Below, one piece after another: positions 24,327 through 36,300 of a stretch of 64,000 nucleotides of DNA (position 1 is the first letter of the stretch; the number at the start of each line of letters is the position of its first letter). The DNA lies in the NCBI GenBank assembly GCA_910574455.1, contig CAJSYZ010000004.1, forward strand, positions 2,667,528 to 2,731,527, in the 5' to 3' direction. A program made the translations under genes and the position numbers. The notes below the pieces were generated by a model, which was given only the letters and a program-made list of their open reading frames with translations, was not told the origin of the DNA and ran no database searches. The stretch comes from Trichaptum fuscoviolaceum. Lineage: Eukaryota; Basidiomycota; Agaricomycetes; Hymenochaetales; Trichaptaceae.

Positions 24327-25490
24327 TCAAGGTTGCGGTACTCGAGGCATCGGACGCAAATACCGACACCGGAATTTCCGAAATCGATCCAGAGGATGGG
24401 GTGTGGTGGGGAGGCTGATCCCATCGAGCTCGCCTTCGCGTTTGGTGATCTCGGGCTTCTTGACGTCCGCGTACAGGAAGAAGTCGCAGAAGAGCGCTTG
24501 AGCCTGCCTAGGGCTTGCGCTTTTGAACTCGATCCAAACATCCATGCCACCGGGGCGCGAGAGCGCGGGGTCGAAACGCTCAAGATGGTTCGTCGCTGCA
24601 ACGAGAAGAGGAAGCGGCCAACAGCAGCGGCGACACCATCAAGTGCATTAAGAAGGCCAGAAAGAGAGAGCGTGTTCACGTCGGATAGAGTGTCATATTT
24701 CTTGCTTTTCTTCTTCTTGCCAATTTCTTCATTGTCGTCATCATCGTCATCTTATCCTTGTTGTCGGACAACAAAGAGCTCTTCTTCTTACCACCAGGAA
24801 CACAGGTTGAGGACCCGTCGCGCGAAGTTGAGCGAGTGAATGCAGCGTCAAGGTCCTCGAGAAGGACAATTCACGGGGCAGGCACACGGCCCATAAGCGA
24901 CGACAACGTCACATCGTTCATCCAAAAAGCGGAACGTGAGATGGCGAGAATGTCGAGCATGAGCGCGCCAGCAAGGGCATGGATCAACGATGATCTGCCC
25001 AAGCCAGGGACACGATAGAGGAAATTGTCGCGACGAGAGTGGTTACCACGGTCAGCGCACCACTGATTCAGAAAGAGAGGTTAAACTTTCAGTCGATGTG
25101 TGGCACTTTATGTACATACCTTCTCTGATTGCAAGAAGTCCCTTGTGTCGGCAAGGAGCATCTCTTAAATCCCCGCCATGAGCCATGGAATCAGCGAAAT
25201 AGATATGAATTTGATGGTCGTCTGGTGAGGCAAACTGGAAGCCTTTGAGCTCCTCATCTCCGAATGACTTGTCTCTGAAAGAAGACTTGCCCGGCAAGAT
25301 GGTGCGCGCTGTCGTCTCGAACTCGTAAGCGTGCTGGCATTCTAAGCGCTTCAACAACCATAGCATCAGCCAGTCATGTAGTTGTGTTCATCGGGTCATG
25401 AGCTATTGTTGCAATAGCGGATAACTACTAGGGCTACTTACCAGTCCCCACAACAATGAAAGTGTCTCCGGAAGTCTCTAGTTTCCAACC
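24327..25490 (-). pseudogene. BCS1-like AAA ATPase, decayed
   Basis: Remnant of a BCS1-type mitochondrial AAA protein (the active family inserts Rieske protein into complex III). Recognisable pieces in order: LETSGDTFIVV (about 25480), WLMLWLLKRL (25360), IHIYFADS (25205), DTRDFLQSEK (25120), Walker A region YRVPGLGRSSLIHALAG (25020-24970), Walker B IVLLEDLDAAF (24870-24840), LSLSGLLNALDG (24660) and FDPALSRPGGMD (24560). Breaks: an in-frame TGA (24871-24873) before Walker B; a frame-breaking insertion of about 8 bases near 24600 in front of the ATNHLE motif; the Walker A lysine is Arg; and the RPGR arginine is Gly. It should not make an active ATPase. Confidence 0.85.
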
Positions 25491-25969
25491 TGACCATGGC
25501 TGTCAGTGGTGGTAGCGGACGACGGAGGGCCTGTGATGCCAGTGTCAGACCCCACGTGGGAAGTCATCATGTCGATGCTGGGTACTACTAGTAGCAGGAG
25601 TGCGATGGCAATGGTGGTGGTGCTGTCTGGCGGTGTTCCAGAATTGCACCATCTTGCGTGCGCTGTAAACGGTGTGAGCTAGGATTCTGTATCAAATGGT
25701 ATGTAAATAACGTGAAGTAAAAGGATTGAGAAGGAGAATAAACTCACCAGCCTTGAACTCCTGTGCCATGCTCGTGCAGACCTCTGTCTCCCATTCCGCC
25801 CAGATCTGTTACGACATAATTTAGTACAAAGTGCAGGAGAGCAGCGCATGGAAGATGTCGTATGTGAAGGAGACAGCGCCAAGGTTGAAGAAAATGACAA
25901 GCCTCAAGGTAGTGCAAGAGGATGAGATGAGAGAGTTTGTGCGCATGGTGGGGGAGTTGAGGAAGGGGC

Positions 25970-26188
25970 TCAGTCTGGGAAAAGGCGAGCGGCGATGTCC
26001 ACGTCGGGCTCTTGCTGACTCGGAGTCGGGAAAACAATACTACCAAGTTGCGTGTCTGTCTTTGAATCAAGGTTGGTTGCAAAGCCCATTTGTTCCAGCT
26101 CCTCCGTCGTCTGCCAGAAGGCAATAGCATAAGTCAAGCCGTCCAGTTCCCTCTGACCTAGAACATCCCGAGAATAACAACCGGTCAT
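25970..26188 (-). pseudogene. Fragment of the trypsin-like gene family
   Basis: LDGLTYAIAFWQTTEELEQM in this frame parallels QHDGFTYGVPIWQQLSEM near the end of the protein encoded at 26737-29347, in the region after the catalytic Ser. No other part of that gene is recognisable here. It looks like a truncated tandem copy on the same strand. Confidence 0.6.
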
Positions 26189-26199
26189 TCCATTAAAAT

Positions 26200-26530
26200 T
26201 ATTATACCTAATAGTTGTCGAGCAGAGCAGTTGTAGTAGTAGCCGGACCGACCTTCGCCCCTCAGGCTTAGTTTACTAGTACTAGTAGTTTCCGACTTCA
26301 AGCTGACCTCCGAATCGGAAGAACTTCCGAGTCAGAGCCTGAGACCGAGTCGTGGGACTTCAAGTTCAGCTCAAAAGTTCAAGTTGCCAAACAGTGACCC
26401 GTAACGATGTTCGGTCTTCAGGTTGGTAGACCCGGATTTGAGCCAGTCGTGAATTTATCGAGCAGTAATTAGAGCATCACTGGTGCCAGTGAGTCCAAGT
26501 CCGACTCGGAATAGTTAGTAAACAATTCAT
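26200..26530. repeat. Cluster of short self-complementary words
   Basis: Dense in TACTAGTACTAGTAG, ACTTCAAG, GACTCGGA and TCACTGGTGCCAGTGA. Similar clusters recur at 25500-25660, 29700-30480, 33060-33260, 37310-37450 and 38700-38830. No gene here. Confidence 0.6.
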
Positions 26531-26736
26531 ATCGTTTTTTATTTACATACAGTCATACAACAACTTGAATACCGATGCACAGAAAACACAAGTATAAGGT
26601 CGACGAACACAGAACAGGAGACAAACATACAAAGACACAACTTGAATACTAGTGGTATGCACTGGTATGAGGTAATACTACGAAAAGAAAACAGTTAGAA
26701 ATAGTATGAGTACAAGCCTGAGTCCTCACTGGCAGG

Positions 26737-29347
26737 CTACTTCGTCTGACTCCGAGTCTGCGGTTTAAGTGAATTAAAAGGTTCCAATGCTGCTCGTTCC
26801 CGCTCAACCTTGTGGTGCTCCTCATTAAACCACGCTTTCCATGTTTTCGAGCCCTTGTTAGCCCTAGTTACCTTAATCTGTGGATGATATTCCGCAAGTT
26901 CCGACATCACTGCATCATCCTTTTGTGATTCGAATCCGAAATGAATATCACCGTAACCGGAGGTGCGCATCTCCGACAATTGTTGCCAAATAGGGACTCC
27001 GTAAGTGAACCCATCGTGTTGCCATTCCGTCGAAGTCGTAACAAAGATGATTGTACCAAGTGCGTTGGCATCCTGGTCGATGACCAAGCTTCCGGAATCA
27101 CCTTGGTCTCCAAATATACGGCTACGACCACCGAAGTGCTTGCCGGGTGGAAATTGCAGGACCGCCTGCCAGCAACTCTCGACGCTCTTTACACCTTCTT
27201 TGATTCCACAGGCTTTGCGACGTTTGCCTTTACCGGAGAATGTGACATCAAATTCTAGTGTAAGATCGACCCAGTAGGAAGTGAGATTGTTATAAACGCC
27301 CACTGTGTGGCCAGTTGTCCAACCAAACTTATATACCCGTCTTGTTTCAAGCTTCGAGGATACGACCTTTGTGCCATCATTCGCTAGTGCTCTATGGAGC
27401 TGCTTATCTTTAATCGCTTGTTCGTCCGTTTCTTCTTGATAAAGACGGCTGTAGATGTCGCGCGGTTTCGTGAAATCTTTGATATGCACCAGACCATCAT
27501 GTACTTGAGTGCCTTCCTTCCATCCCATGAACTCCAGAATGTCGTCGAAAGCAGCTGAACCACACATGCTCTTTGGTTCATACCTTCTCAAGTCTGCATA
27601 ATTCCAAAATTGCCCCTTCCCATGCTGCTCGCAGAGAGTAGTCTTGTCAGATGGGGGACGGTCGTCACAAATCCTGATCAACGCCCAGTCCGATGCATAG
27701 GGGTGCTTGCTAGTCCTCGGCTTCTTCGCGTCATCTTTCTTATTAAACCGATTGAACCTTCCCGGAGAGAATTCGACATATCCAAACTGCTCCATACACT
27801 GGACATTCAATTCGCATCTCTTGGACCTTGTTGAAGAAAGCTGTCGCGTCATCGCATTCCTTTTGGACTTCCTTCTTTACAACCTGATCTTTTATGATCT
27901 TCTTATCCATGAGAAGATCGAATTCTTTCCTCTGCTTTTCCAACTCGCGTTCCATCATTCGTAAGTGGTCAGCCAGCTTCTCAGGCGTGAACAGCGAAAC
28001 ATAGGCCGTATAATTCGAGTTCTCGTCATGTTTGTAGTCGATGTACTGAGAGGCTTCCGTGATTTTATAGTTCTTGCCATCGCCTTTCGATGTTTTGTTG
28101 CCCTTCTTGTTCCCTTTGACGCCCTTCTTGCCCTTCTTATTGCATTTCTTGCCTTTCTTCAAGCTGGCATCCTCCAAGTCGCTTTCAGAATCCTCAGGAT
28201 GAAGATGGAACTGTAAATTAAATGGAATGGTGCCATGTCGACAACCGAGGGCATATAAGATGGGCTCCTCGTTTTGTATCTTAATCCCAAACAGTGACCC
28301 GGTTGAATAGCTGTCATACTGCGTTTTGCCCCTGGTCTCAGTGATGCCAAGGCATATCCCAACACATGTGGTGAAAGGCGCAGCAAGGCGCTGTAAGTAC
28401 GTGTTGGCGGTATGGCGATCTTCATAGTTGCCCATTATACGTGGCTCTAGAACCATAGGGCTTGCTCGGATCAGGCGGGAGCGGCTGGCGGGAGTGGACG
28501 AGATATTTTTCGATCCTGTAGGCCAGCCTTGGCCTTGAACACCGTGAGCGGCGTCAGAGTCACTATGAGGGTCGTTGATGCTCTGACCGGGGGCAGACGG
28601 AGTGAAAGATGGTCTAGGGCGCTTTAGGTGGTGATTGCCATCGACAGCCTCAGGAATGTCATCGTCACCAGCCTGAGTACGGTTACGCTTCATATTAGCA
28701 GGGCCATCTGTGTTATCGCCGGAAGCCAGTTTGATATGTCGTTCCCTAATCTCGACCTCGACATCATAAATTGCGAGCTCCCATAGTATGTCCTTCACCC
28801 TCTCCGCAGCCCAGCATCCCACTTTAGGGTGGAGACTGGGCTCCGTATCAACTCCGATCATAACAACGACGGGCCACTCATTTTCAGCGAGCAACTCGTG
28901 TCTAATGCCCACACTGGCAGGGCGTTCGAGGCCAACACGGTTAACCTCAAATAGGTTCGCCTTTCCGTGCCCCTCGAGATATAGTGCCTTGAATATCGGC
29001 AATATTTTTGGGAACAAGTCTGCATCCCAGAACTCAGTAATGCGGTGATCACCCACAACCCCTACGCATTTCCACATGTTAGTCCGTTCCCAGTCGCCGC
29101 CGGTGCGCCCGACCAGGCGAGGAGCCCCCTCCAGGCCATAGTAATATTCCTCCTGTTCTAAAGGCGAGATAGTTTCCCTTCGTGTGGCGCGATTTGGTGC
29201 CAGTGTACAGTGAGCCTGTACGACGGTAGGCGCCTGAGTTGGGGAAGTACTGCCAGGTCGGACAGTGTCAACTTCGCGAGTCGACATGCCAGTGTGAGTG
29301 TTTGTTGGCATCCGAGGGGTTCTATGAGGCACTATTGATCCGCTCAT
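26737..29347 (-). CDS. Uncharacterised protein with a trypsin-like C-terminal domain
   Basis: Two exons (27827-29347 and 26737-27786) joined by a 40-base GT-AG intron, both a multiple of three, give about 856 residues. The ATG at 29347 (MSGSIVPHRTPRMP) is the first in frame. The N-terminal half has an EEEYYYGLEG-like segment (here LEQEEYYYGLEGAP) and a VEVEIRERH strand, which I recall from a large family of unannotated Agaricomycete proteins. The C-terminal half has candidate trypsin-fold residues: His in ALGCRHGTIPF (about 370), Asp in ASDWALIRI (about 540), and Ser in GDQGDSGSLVID (about 736), with a lysine-rich insert (KKGKKCNKKGKKGVKGNKKG) between. Role unknown; peptidase activity is an inference. 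The donor GTCCAA is weak, so a one-base frameshift is the alternative. Confidence 0.75.
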
Positions 29348-29699
29348 ACTCTGATTCTCTGCCACGAGTAGAAGTAGTCAACAAAGCAGGACTACCGGCG
29401 AAGGAGAAAGTAGGACTCACCTGGCCATATGCCATCGATGACACCTTCTAGTCTCTGCCTTGCAGATCAAATACTATTTTCCTCGTTGGATGGGCGAAAG
29501 CCCGTGATCTGCCGAGACAATTCTATCAAATCAAAGCCTTCCCTTGGCGAAGCTGGATATCACCTCATTAATCATTGCTGCTGGTATAGGAGAACATAGT
29601 AGAAAGCTGTAGGACTCACGCGGAATCGGATTTCTACGCGATGGCTTGGATGATGCCAGCATGATGCTGATTCAAGTTGAAGTCGTTGCTGTTGTGCTT

Positions 29700-30480
29700 T
29701 CGAGTTCAAGATGAATAGGTAGTACTATTGGGACGAAATGGGAAAGAATGCAGTGGGAAACTGAGTGCGTCGTCTTCAACCAGTGGCACTCAGGCTGGCA
29801 GTGCCATGGCACCGGCAGTGCTTACTACTACTACTACTACTAGTAGTAGTAGTAGTAGTAGCAGTGTCGGACTTTTAATCTGAAGTTCAACTTGAAGTTG
29901 CAGGATCACTGGCATGATCCGAATCCAGTAGTCTGAGTACCCCATGCCCAAGTCTTATCATAGTACTACCACTGGCACTCAGGCTGGCAGTACTGCGACA
30001 TCACGGTGTCGTGTCTAGTACTACTTACTCTACAACTTCTTCAAGTTTACGCTTCAACAGCTTGAAGCTCTTTCACCTCGAAGTCCCTGTCACCCAAAAC
30101 CATTTATTAAGTCCCTCAGGTATTGGCGGTGAGTCATCTTTCAGTCTCCTAGTTGAAGTCACCGCATTCAATACTCACTGACAGGCTACTACTACTAGTA
30201 GTACTATTACTATCAGTACTACTATTCGGTAGCCTGAGTGTTGCCTCGACTGCTACTAGTAGTACTCCGAGTCCGTGTTTCAGTCTTGCGATCGAACTTC
30301 TGCCCTGAGTGCCACCACTGGCAGTGACCGTGGCAACTACTACTATTTCGGTTCGGACTTGGCAACTTGAAGCTGGAGTCTCCGTCACCTCTGAGTCTGG
30401 TAGTACTGCACTGGCATAATACCAGCTACTGGTCACTCCGAGTCAGACAGGCACCAGTTGAAGTTTGAAAGGACTCGGAA
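29700..30480. repeat. Intergenic word cluster with a palindrome
   Basis: Between two divergent genes. Contains a TAC/TAG palindrome at 29823-29860 centred on CTAG. The motif CACTCAGGCTGGCAGT occurs twice (about 29788 and 29970). Many CACTGGCA, GACTCGGAGTC and CTTGAAG words follow. A C run of 12 lies at 30491-30502. No coding evidence. Confidence 0.6.
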
Positions 30481-30523
30481 GGAATACAATCCCCCCCCCC
30501 CCAAAGTTCAAGACTTGAACAAG

Positions 30524-32687
30524 ATGAAGAATGCAGACCCAGACGGACCCGGCACCAATAGTAGGGCCCTTAACTCCGCGTCTCACTCGCGGTCACAACT
30601 CCGCCAAGTGACGCCGTTGGACGCCTACGTCGGACTCGGAGACACCTTTCGGCATGTGTCCTCCATGCCGCCACCGCCCGATACTACCAGTGGTGGAAAT
30701 ACGGGAAGAAGTGCCAGTGTACAACTTGAAAAAGGTCTTGCTTTTACGAAAGCGGTGATGGCCACTCAAACACCTCCGGAGAGTCGAACACCTACTCCGC
30801 TACATGCTCTGTCCAGTTCCCCGGGTCCAGTCCAGCGTCATGGCTCCGGAGCTTCGAATAGCTCAAGTCTCACTGGTAACTTAAAAAGGTCACATAGTGC
30901 AGGCAACGACCCGGGTCGTTATGGTAAACGGGCACGGTCTGAGAGTTATATAGGAGGTGCCCTGCCTGAAGGTTCGCCTGCGAGTCAGGCTCGGACAACG
31001 CGGGGTTTATCAAAGAGACATTCTCCGATCCCTAGTGATTGCGGGTCGCTCACTACGGCTATCAATAATGCCAAAGCTGGCATTTCCACTCTTGAGGAGT
31101 ACACGTCCAAGACTATTGAAAACACTCAACGTATTGACCTGGTTCACCCGACTGGAAGCACTGGCAGTCAAGGTACTGAGGCAACCTTCATCCCTGCCAC
31201 TGGCAGTGAAGCACTTCATGTTAGCGCACAGCTGGTTGAACCTGGGAAACAATCTTTGGAAACGGACAAGGATGCGAATGTTCGGCTCAATGCTATGGAG
31301 AAGACGATTCAGCTGCTCCTAGAAGGGCAGGAGGCTGTTTTGAGTGCTGTAGCCCAATTAAGATCGTCGGTTACTCACCTAACTGATTGTGTATCCGGAG
31401 TAAGTGACAATGTCAATTTTCTAAAAAGAATGTCATCTGAAAACATACGCTTGTTAGAACCGAGCACCAGGCGATGCTGTCATAGCAAGGAAGGCTCTCG
31501 ATGCTATGCTGTACTTCCTCTTTGAAGCCTCCGCAATCGTCCTTGATTTCAATGATGACGAAATACAAAAGTGCATTTCCTCTGCATCAAAGTCCCGCGG
31601 TCTCGGTCAGTTTCATCACTTCGATGTTGGACGGACTGGCCTCCTGGGAGTCATGAGAGACCATCTTCTCAGATACTATATGACATGCATAGATCAAGAA
31701 GATGGCAAGACCTATCATACATTAACGAATGATGCACCACATGCGCAGTATGTTAAAACGCTAGAACGCCCTCGCGAGTTCTACGTGGGCTTGGATAAGG
31801 AGTTCAATCAGACCGACTTCTCCACTATGGATCCCTCTCGTCTTTTCCATTTCTTCCTGCCATTATTCCAGATCCATCTCCGCGCACTCTGGGATATCAT
31901 CGTTGATGTAGACACGTTGATCCAGAAACTGGATCATTTTACCTGCACCGTTGAAGAAGATAGGTCTGTAGTAATGGTTCCTGCTGTGTCTCGCCTTTAT
32001 GAATACGGCGAAACGGATGGCAATAAGAAACTCTGAACACATGCGCGTGAGCTGTATCCCGATTTCTTTACGGCTCCAGGTCGCAATGACGATGGCGATG
32101 AACTTCCTAGTTTGGATACTGCAAGTCGGGAACTGGCGCTACGTTTTTGTACCAAGGTTGACGCCATGTTTCAGGACAATGTCTCAGTAGAGGCTATATA
32201 CGATCACGACATGCGCGTACTTAAAGAGGCGAAGGGCCTTTCATCTCTTTCTTTATCACAGCTCGTTATAGGGGATCTGAAATCACTTCCAAACCGCATT
32301 GAGGCTTCCTTCAGGGCGTTGGAAACTCTTCACCTCCGCTTGATAAATGGGTTTAAAATCGTCAGGAGATGGTTGGAAATTGTCTCCAACACAAAGGTAT
32401 TCAAACTCCTCATGGGCGTATCGGAAGCCCCTATCCGCAGCTTTCTCAACGAGATAATACACCAACGGGCGGAGTCAACTGACGCAATCCTCGATGCTTT
32501 TAACAATTTGCACAAACATACAAGCGACGCCAAAACTCGCGAATCTGCAAAGGATGCTGCACAGGCCATGACTACGTTGTTTCGCAACCTGGATTCACGC
32601 GGTGTACCCCCAATTCCTTCAAGTTCTATTGGTGCTAGTGCATGGAATGCGACAGCATCCAGCCTCGCGCAGCCTCGCGTTATCTAG
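30524..32687 (+). pseudogene. Ser/Pro-rich, helical protein gene with one in-frame stop
   Basis: First part 30524 to about 31388 (MKNADPDGPGTNSRALN), disordered and Ser/Thr/Pro-rich, ending in a coiled-coil-like stretch (MEKTIQLLLEGQEAVLSAVA). A frame change is best explained by an intron at about 31389-31470 (acceptor CACCAG). The second part is helical (RKALDAMLYFLFEASAIVLD) and runs to 32687. A single TGA at 32034-32036 interrupts an otherwise open frame (NKKL, stop, THARELYPDFF). Either a nonsense mutation, for example CGA to TGA, or a real shorter product. I do not recognise the family. Its upstream word cluster matches those of the neighbouring transposase and DUF6532-like genes. Confidence 0.55.
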
Positions 32688-32689
32688 AG

Positions 32690-33322
32690 GAGCTGATACA
32701 AAATACGGGCAAAAACGTGAAGGATTGTGAAAAGCTCTGGTATTATCATCGTATGCAGTGATGGGTTGGGCCACAGCGATCAGTAATTAATGTATGTGAT
32801 GAAGTCTCTTCACTCTCTAATATGCGCTCACTGCAGTGCATTTAGCTCTTCTCTCCATCAAGCCGTTGCAGGGCAAAACAAGCAACCGTTCCCCGAAAGT
32901 TGTCTGGGAAATATTAAGAACTCCGAGGTGAAGCTATGACTTGAACTACCCATACAATCTCTGAGCTATGCCAGTGTCTTCTGTTTCTCCTTACATATGT
33001 CACTTCGTGAATTGTTGATAATAATTGTTACCTCGTACGATGAATACCATGATGTTATTGCCAGTGTAAACTGTACAACTTGAACTTGAAAGCAAGCCAA
33101 GAGTATGATGTCAACTTGAAGTTAAGACAGCCTAAGAGTCGATGCCTTGATTACACTTGCATGGCATCATGATCATGATGCCACTACTAGCAGCAGTGGC
33201 TCAGGCTGGCACTGGGTCTGTTTCATTTACATCTCTTTCTTTAATTGCCATATCCTCACTTTCAAGTTGTAGGTTTCAATCTACTTTGTAGTATGTGCTA
33301 CTAAATGAAGAGTTTATCTTTA
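32690..33322. repeat. Convergent intergenic region with word cluster
   Basis: Holds AACTTGAACTTGAA, CAACTTGAAGTTAAG, CATGATCATGATGCC and GGCTCAGGCTGGCACTGG between 33060 and 33230. It may include the downstream end of the Plavaka element. No gene seen. Confidence 0.5.
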
Positions 33323-36300
33323 TCATTGCCAATGTCTGCTTTCGTACAATGTTTCGTGCATGTGCATGTCAGCAAATCGGTTAACATAGAATTTATCATA
33401 AAAATCCAGGGACTCCTCAGGTGTCAATGACTTCGGAGGACATTCATCACCCTTCGGAACCCCCAGGAGGTGGGCTAAACGGAGGATGTCCCCTACATCT
33501 ATCACAGATAGCTTCGGAGCCTTGCAGTCGCGGTGATAGCGACATCTGCCATTCACTCCGGTAGTACAGCATCCGACACGGGCGGTAGAGCTCTCTAACT
33601 CAAACTCCGGTTCGACTATCCACATTCTTGTTTTGAGGTCGGGTGAATCTCCAACACGCTTGAAAAATTGGACGAGAGCGCAGTTCTGATGCTCCCCTTT
33701 AGCGGTGAAGGAAAAAAGAAGCATAACACGGGCAACTCTCATTCCTGCAAACCCCTTTTTGCGAGTATTAACTCGAACAAGGACTGCGTCACGTCTTGCT
33801 TTTCCGCGCCAAGAGGGATTGGACCTGATCACCTCCCTCATTGCTTGTTCTATAGGGATCGATTCGCCATGGTAGGCAAAGAAAGCGGTGGCTGAATGGA
33901 AAATTGAAAAGTCATTGCTCATGTCCAATTCAACTGCTGGTTCGGCTCTGCCAGAGGAGCCCCTTAAGTTGGAGTTGTGCTTCTCGTACTTGTTGAATAA
34001 GTATTCTTTAATGAGCTGTCGGAGTTTTCGGAGCTCTGGATGGCCTTTTATCGCCACAAGAGCCGTGAGCTGCTTAGGGTACACCGTACTGGACTCTGCA
34101 AGGATGACAACAAAGAAGTCAGATGTGCAGCACCAAAAGCATGGGTTACTAAGTAATACTAACGTTGCTTCGAAGCCATTAACATCAAGCTCAAAGGGTC
34201 ATTTTTGCCACCCAAGCGCATCTGGCGTTCAGCATGTTGTATGTCTTGAACCGCAAAATGCTGTGGCCCATGCACTAAGCTCCCGGGATCTTCCAGGTCT
34301 GCAATTTCGTTGAGTTCATTCTTGCCCACAATGTCATTGAAGAAGTCCTCTGTATCATCGCTTGCCCTTGCCAATGGAGCACCATGATGTTGCACCTGTT
34401 CCCTCCAATTTGAGGTCCTCTCTGCTTCATCCTCCTCCGACTCTGACATATTCTTGCGCAGAACATCACGCAAAGCTCTCCACGAAGCCTCCGCCAACGA
34501 ATCGTCCAGCATTCCACGCCTTTTGAAGTCTGCCCTGGCTGCAATGAGTTTACTTAGTCGTTCGTTTGCTGTGATCATCTGACCCAAAGGATCATTTCTG
34601 TTTGAGCGTCGCCATGTTTCCTTGACCGCGTAAATGTGTTTATTCTCTGTGATTGATGAGCACAGCCCGCTCGGTGCAGCAAAGAGAGGGATCATTGTAG
34701 GATAGTGGACCATGGCATGCTGTCGTGGCAGTGAGAAGTTATCCCGGATGCCCTTGGCTATGAATATTTGCCGAAATTGATGAAAGTGATCCAGAGAGGC
34801 TTTTATTTGATCAAGAGTTGAGGCTGTAATCGTGTACCGACGCACAAGGTAACAGAAGTCCAGAAATGCACTCAATGCGCGAATCATATCATCGTGCGCA
34901 ATGCCCACGATAGCCGGAAGATACACCTAAGCAAATTGCATCAAATATCAGCAAACCACCGCCTCAAACAAGATAGAAAGGTCACATACTTTCATAAGTG
35001 CCTTAGAATCATTGCCTGTCCATTGCTTGAAGCCTCGGCCTTCGGGGAATCTACGAAGTCCAGGAAAGGGAGCAGCAACTCTTATTCTACGTGGAAGTTA
35101 GCAAAGGCATTTGCAATATATGTCTTGTGAGAGACGGTACCTTCTATCCACAACGTCCAGCTCCGTTGTGGTCAAGCTCTGGCAAATCCACTCAACAAGG
35201 TGATCCTTGAATACGCCTTTGATGATTTGGTGCAGTAGGTCTGGAGAAATGAGATCGCATATATCTGCACGCGGAAAATCATTGGTGAAGGGCTACGGAA
35301 CATAGTTGCGGTAAGTGCATCTAATGGACAACTTGAAGTTGGAACACATACGACGATATCTTGGTGGAACCCATACTCCTTACGAATTGTGGCTCTACTT
35401 ATGCTATTGTCATCCACCTGTTCTATCAATCGTTCGTGTAGCTCTTTTGTTCGAGGATTTGTAACAAATTCCGGATTATCTAGGTTCTTGTGAGGTGTTG
35501 TACATCTATATAGTAGCTGCATTAAGCCATTTTCTCGAACTCGAGTCGGATGTGATTTTTGGAAAGGACAATACTTACTTGCAGCACCATCCAGTGCATA
35601 TTGCGCATAGACTCACCTGTTCCGGATAATCGGCTATATACGAGCCGAGTCCGAGAACCGACCTACGCAAGTGACCATCAGGGCACCGGAGCATGGTTTG
35701 TTCATTGTTTATAGACATTGCGGTCTTCAGTGGACTCAAGATTCTTGATATAGATGAATGAAAGATTTGATGTCTAAAGCGACGGAAGTCATCTGACTTT
35801 TCGTATTGCCGCTCAGCTGCAAACTTGAAGTGTCAGAACACAATCGAATAGGTCACTTCAAGTTTGTAACACACACTCTTTGGTATTGCTAGAAATGCTA
35901 CGAGCTGGACTGTATTCAACTTTTGGGACCGCCGGGCCTTGTTAGATACATTTCCTATTGAGAGATATAACGGATAATATTCGTTGTTGCCAGTTCCAAC
36001 GGAAACTGTTGTCTTGTCACTCCCTAAGATCACCGGAACAAACATGGACCCATGGACTGCTTTATCTTCGGCGTAGATTTTGTTCTAAGTCAAGGATAAT
36101 CAGAACACTTCCTCGAACTTCGAATGCTGCATGATTTATGACTTACAGCCTGTTCCCAAGCAAAATTTCCGGACATGTAGTTTCTGAAGACTCGTTCTTT
36201 GTTGTCATCAGAATCCTCCTTCGGCTGATATTCACGAAACGGGACATAGTCGAATTCGCCTTCCAACGCCGGATTGTCCACCAAATTCCGGATCACTTCC

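Noticed and set aside
24258..24839. 193-codon plus-strand ORF
   Set aside because: Antisense of the BCS1-like remnant, whose family motifs are on the minus strand.
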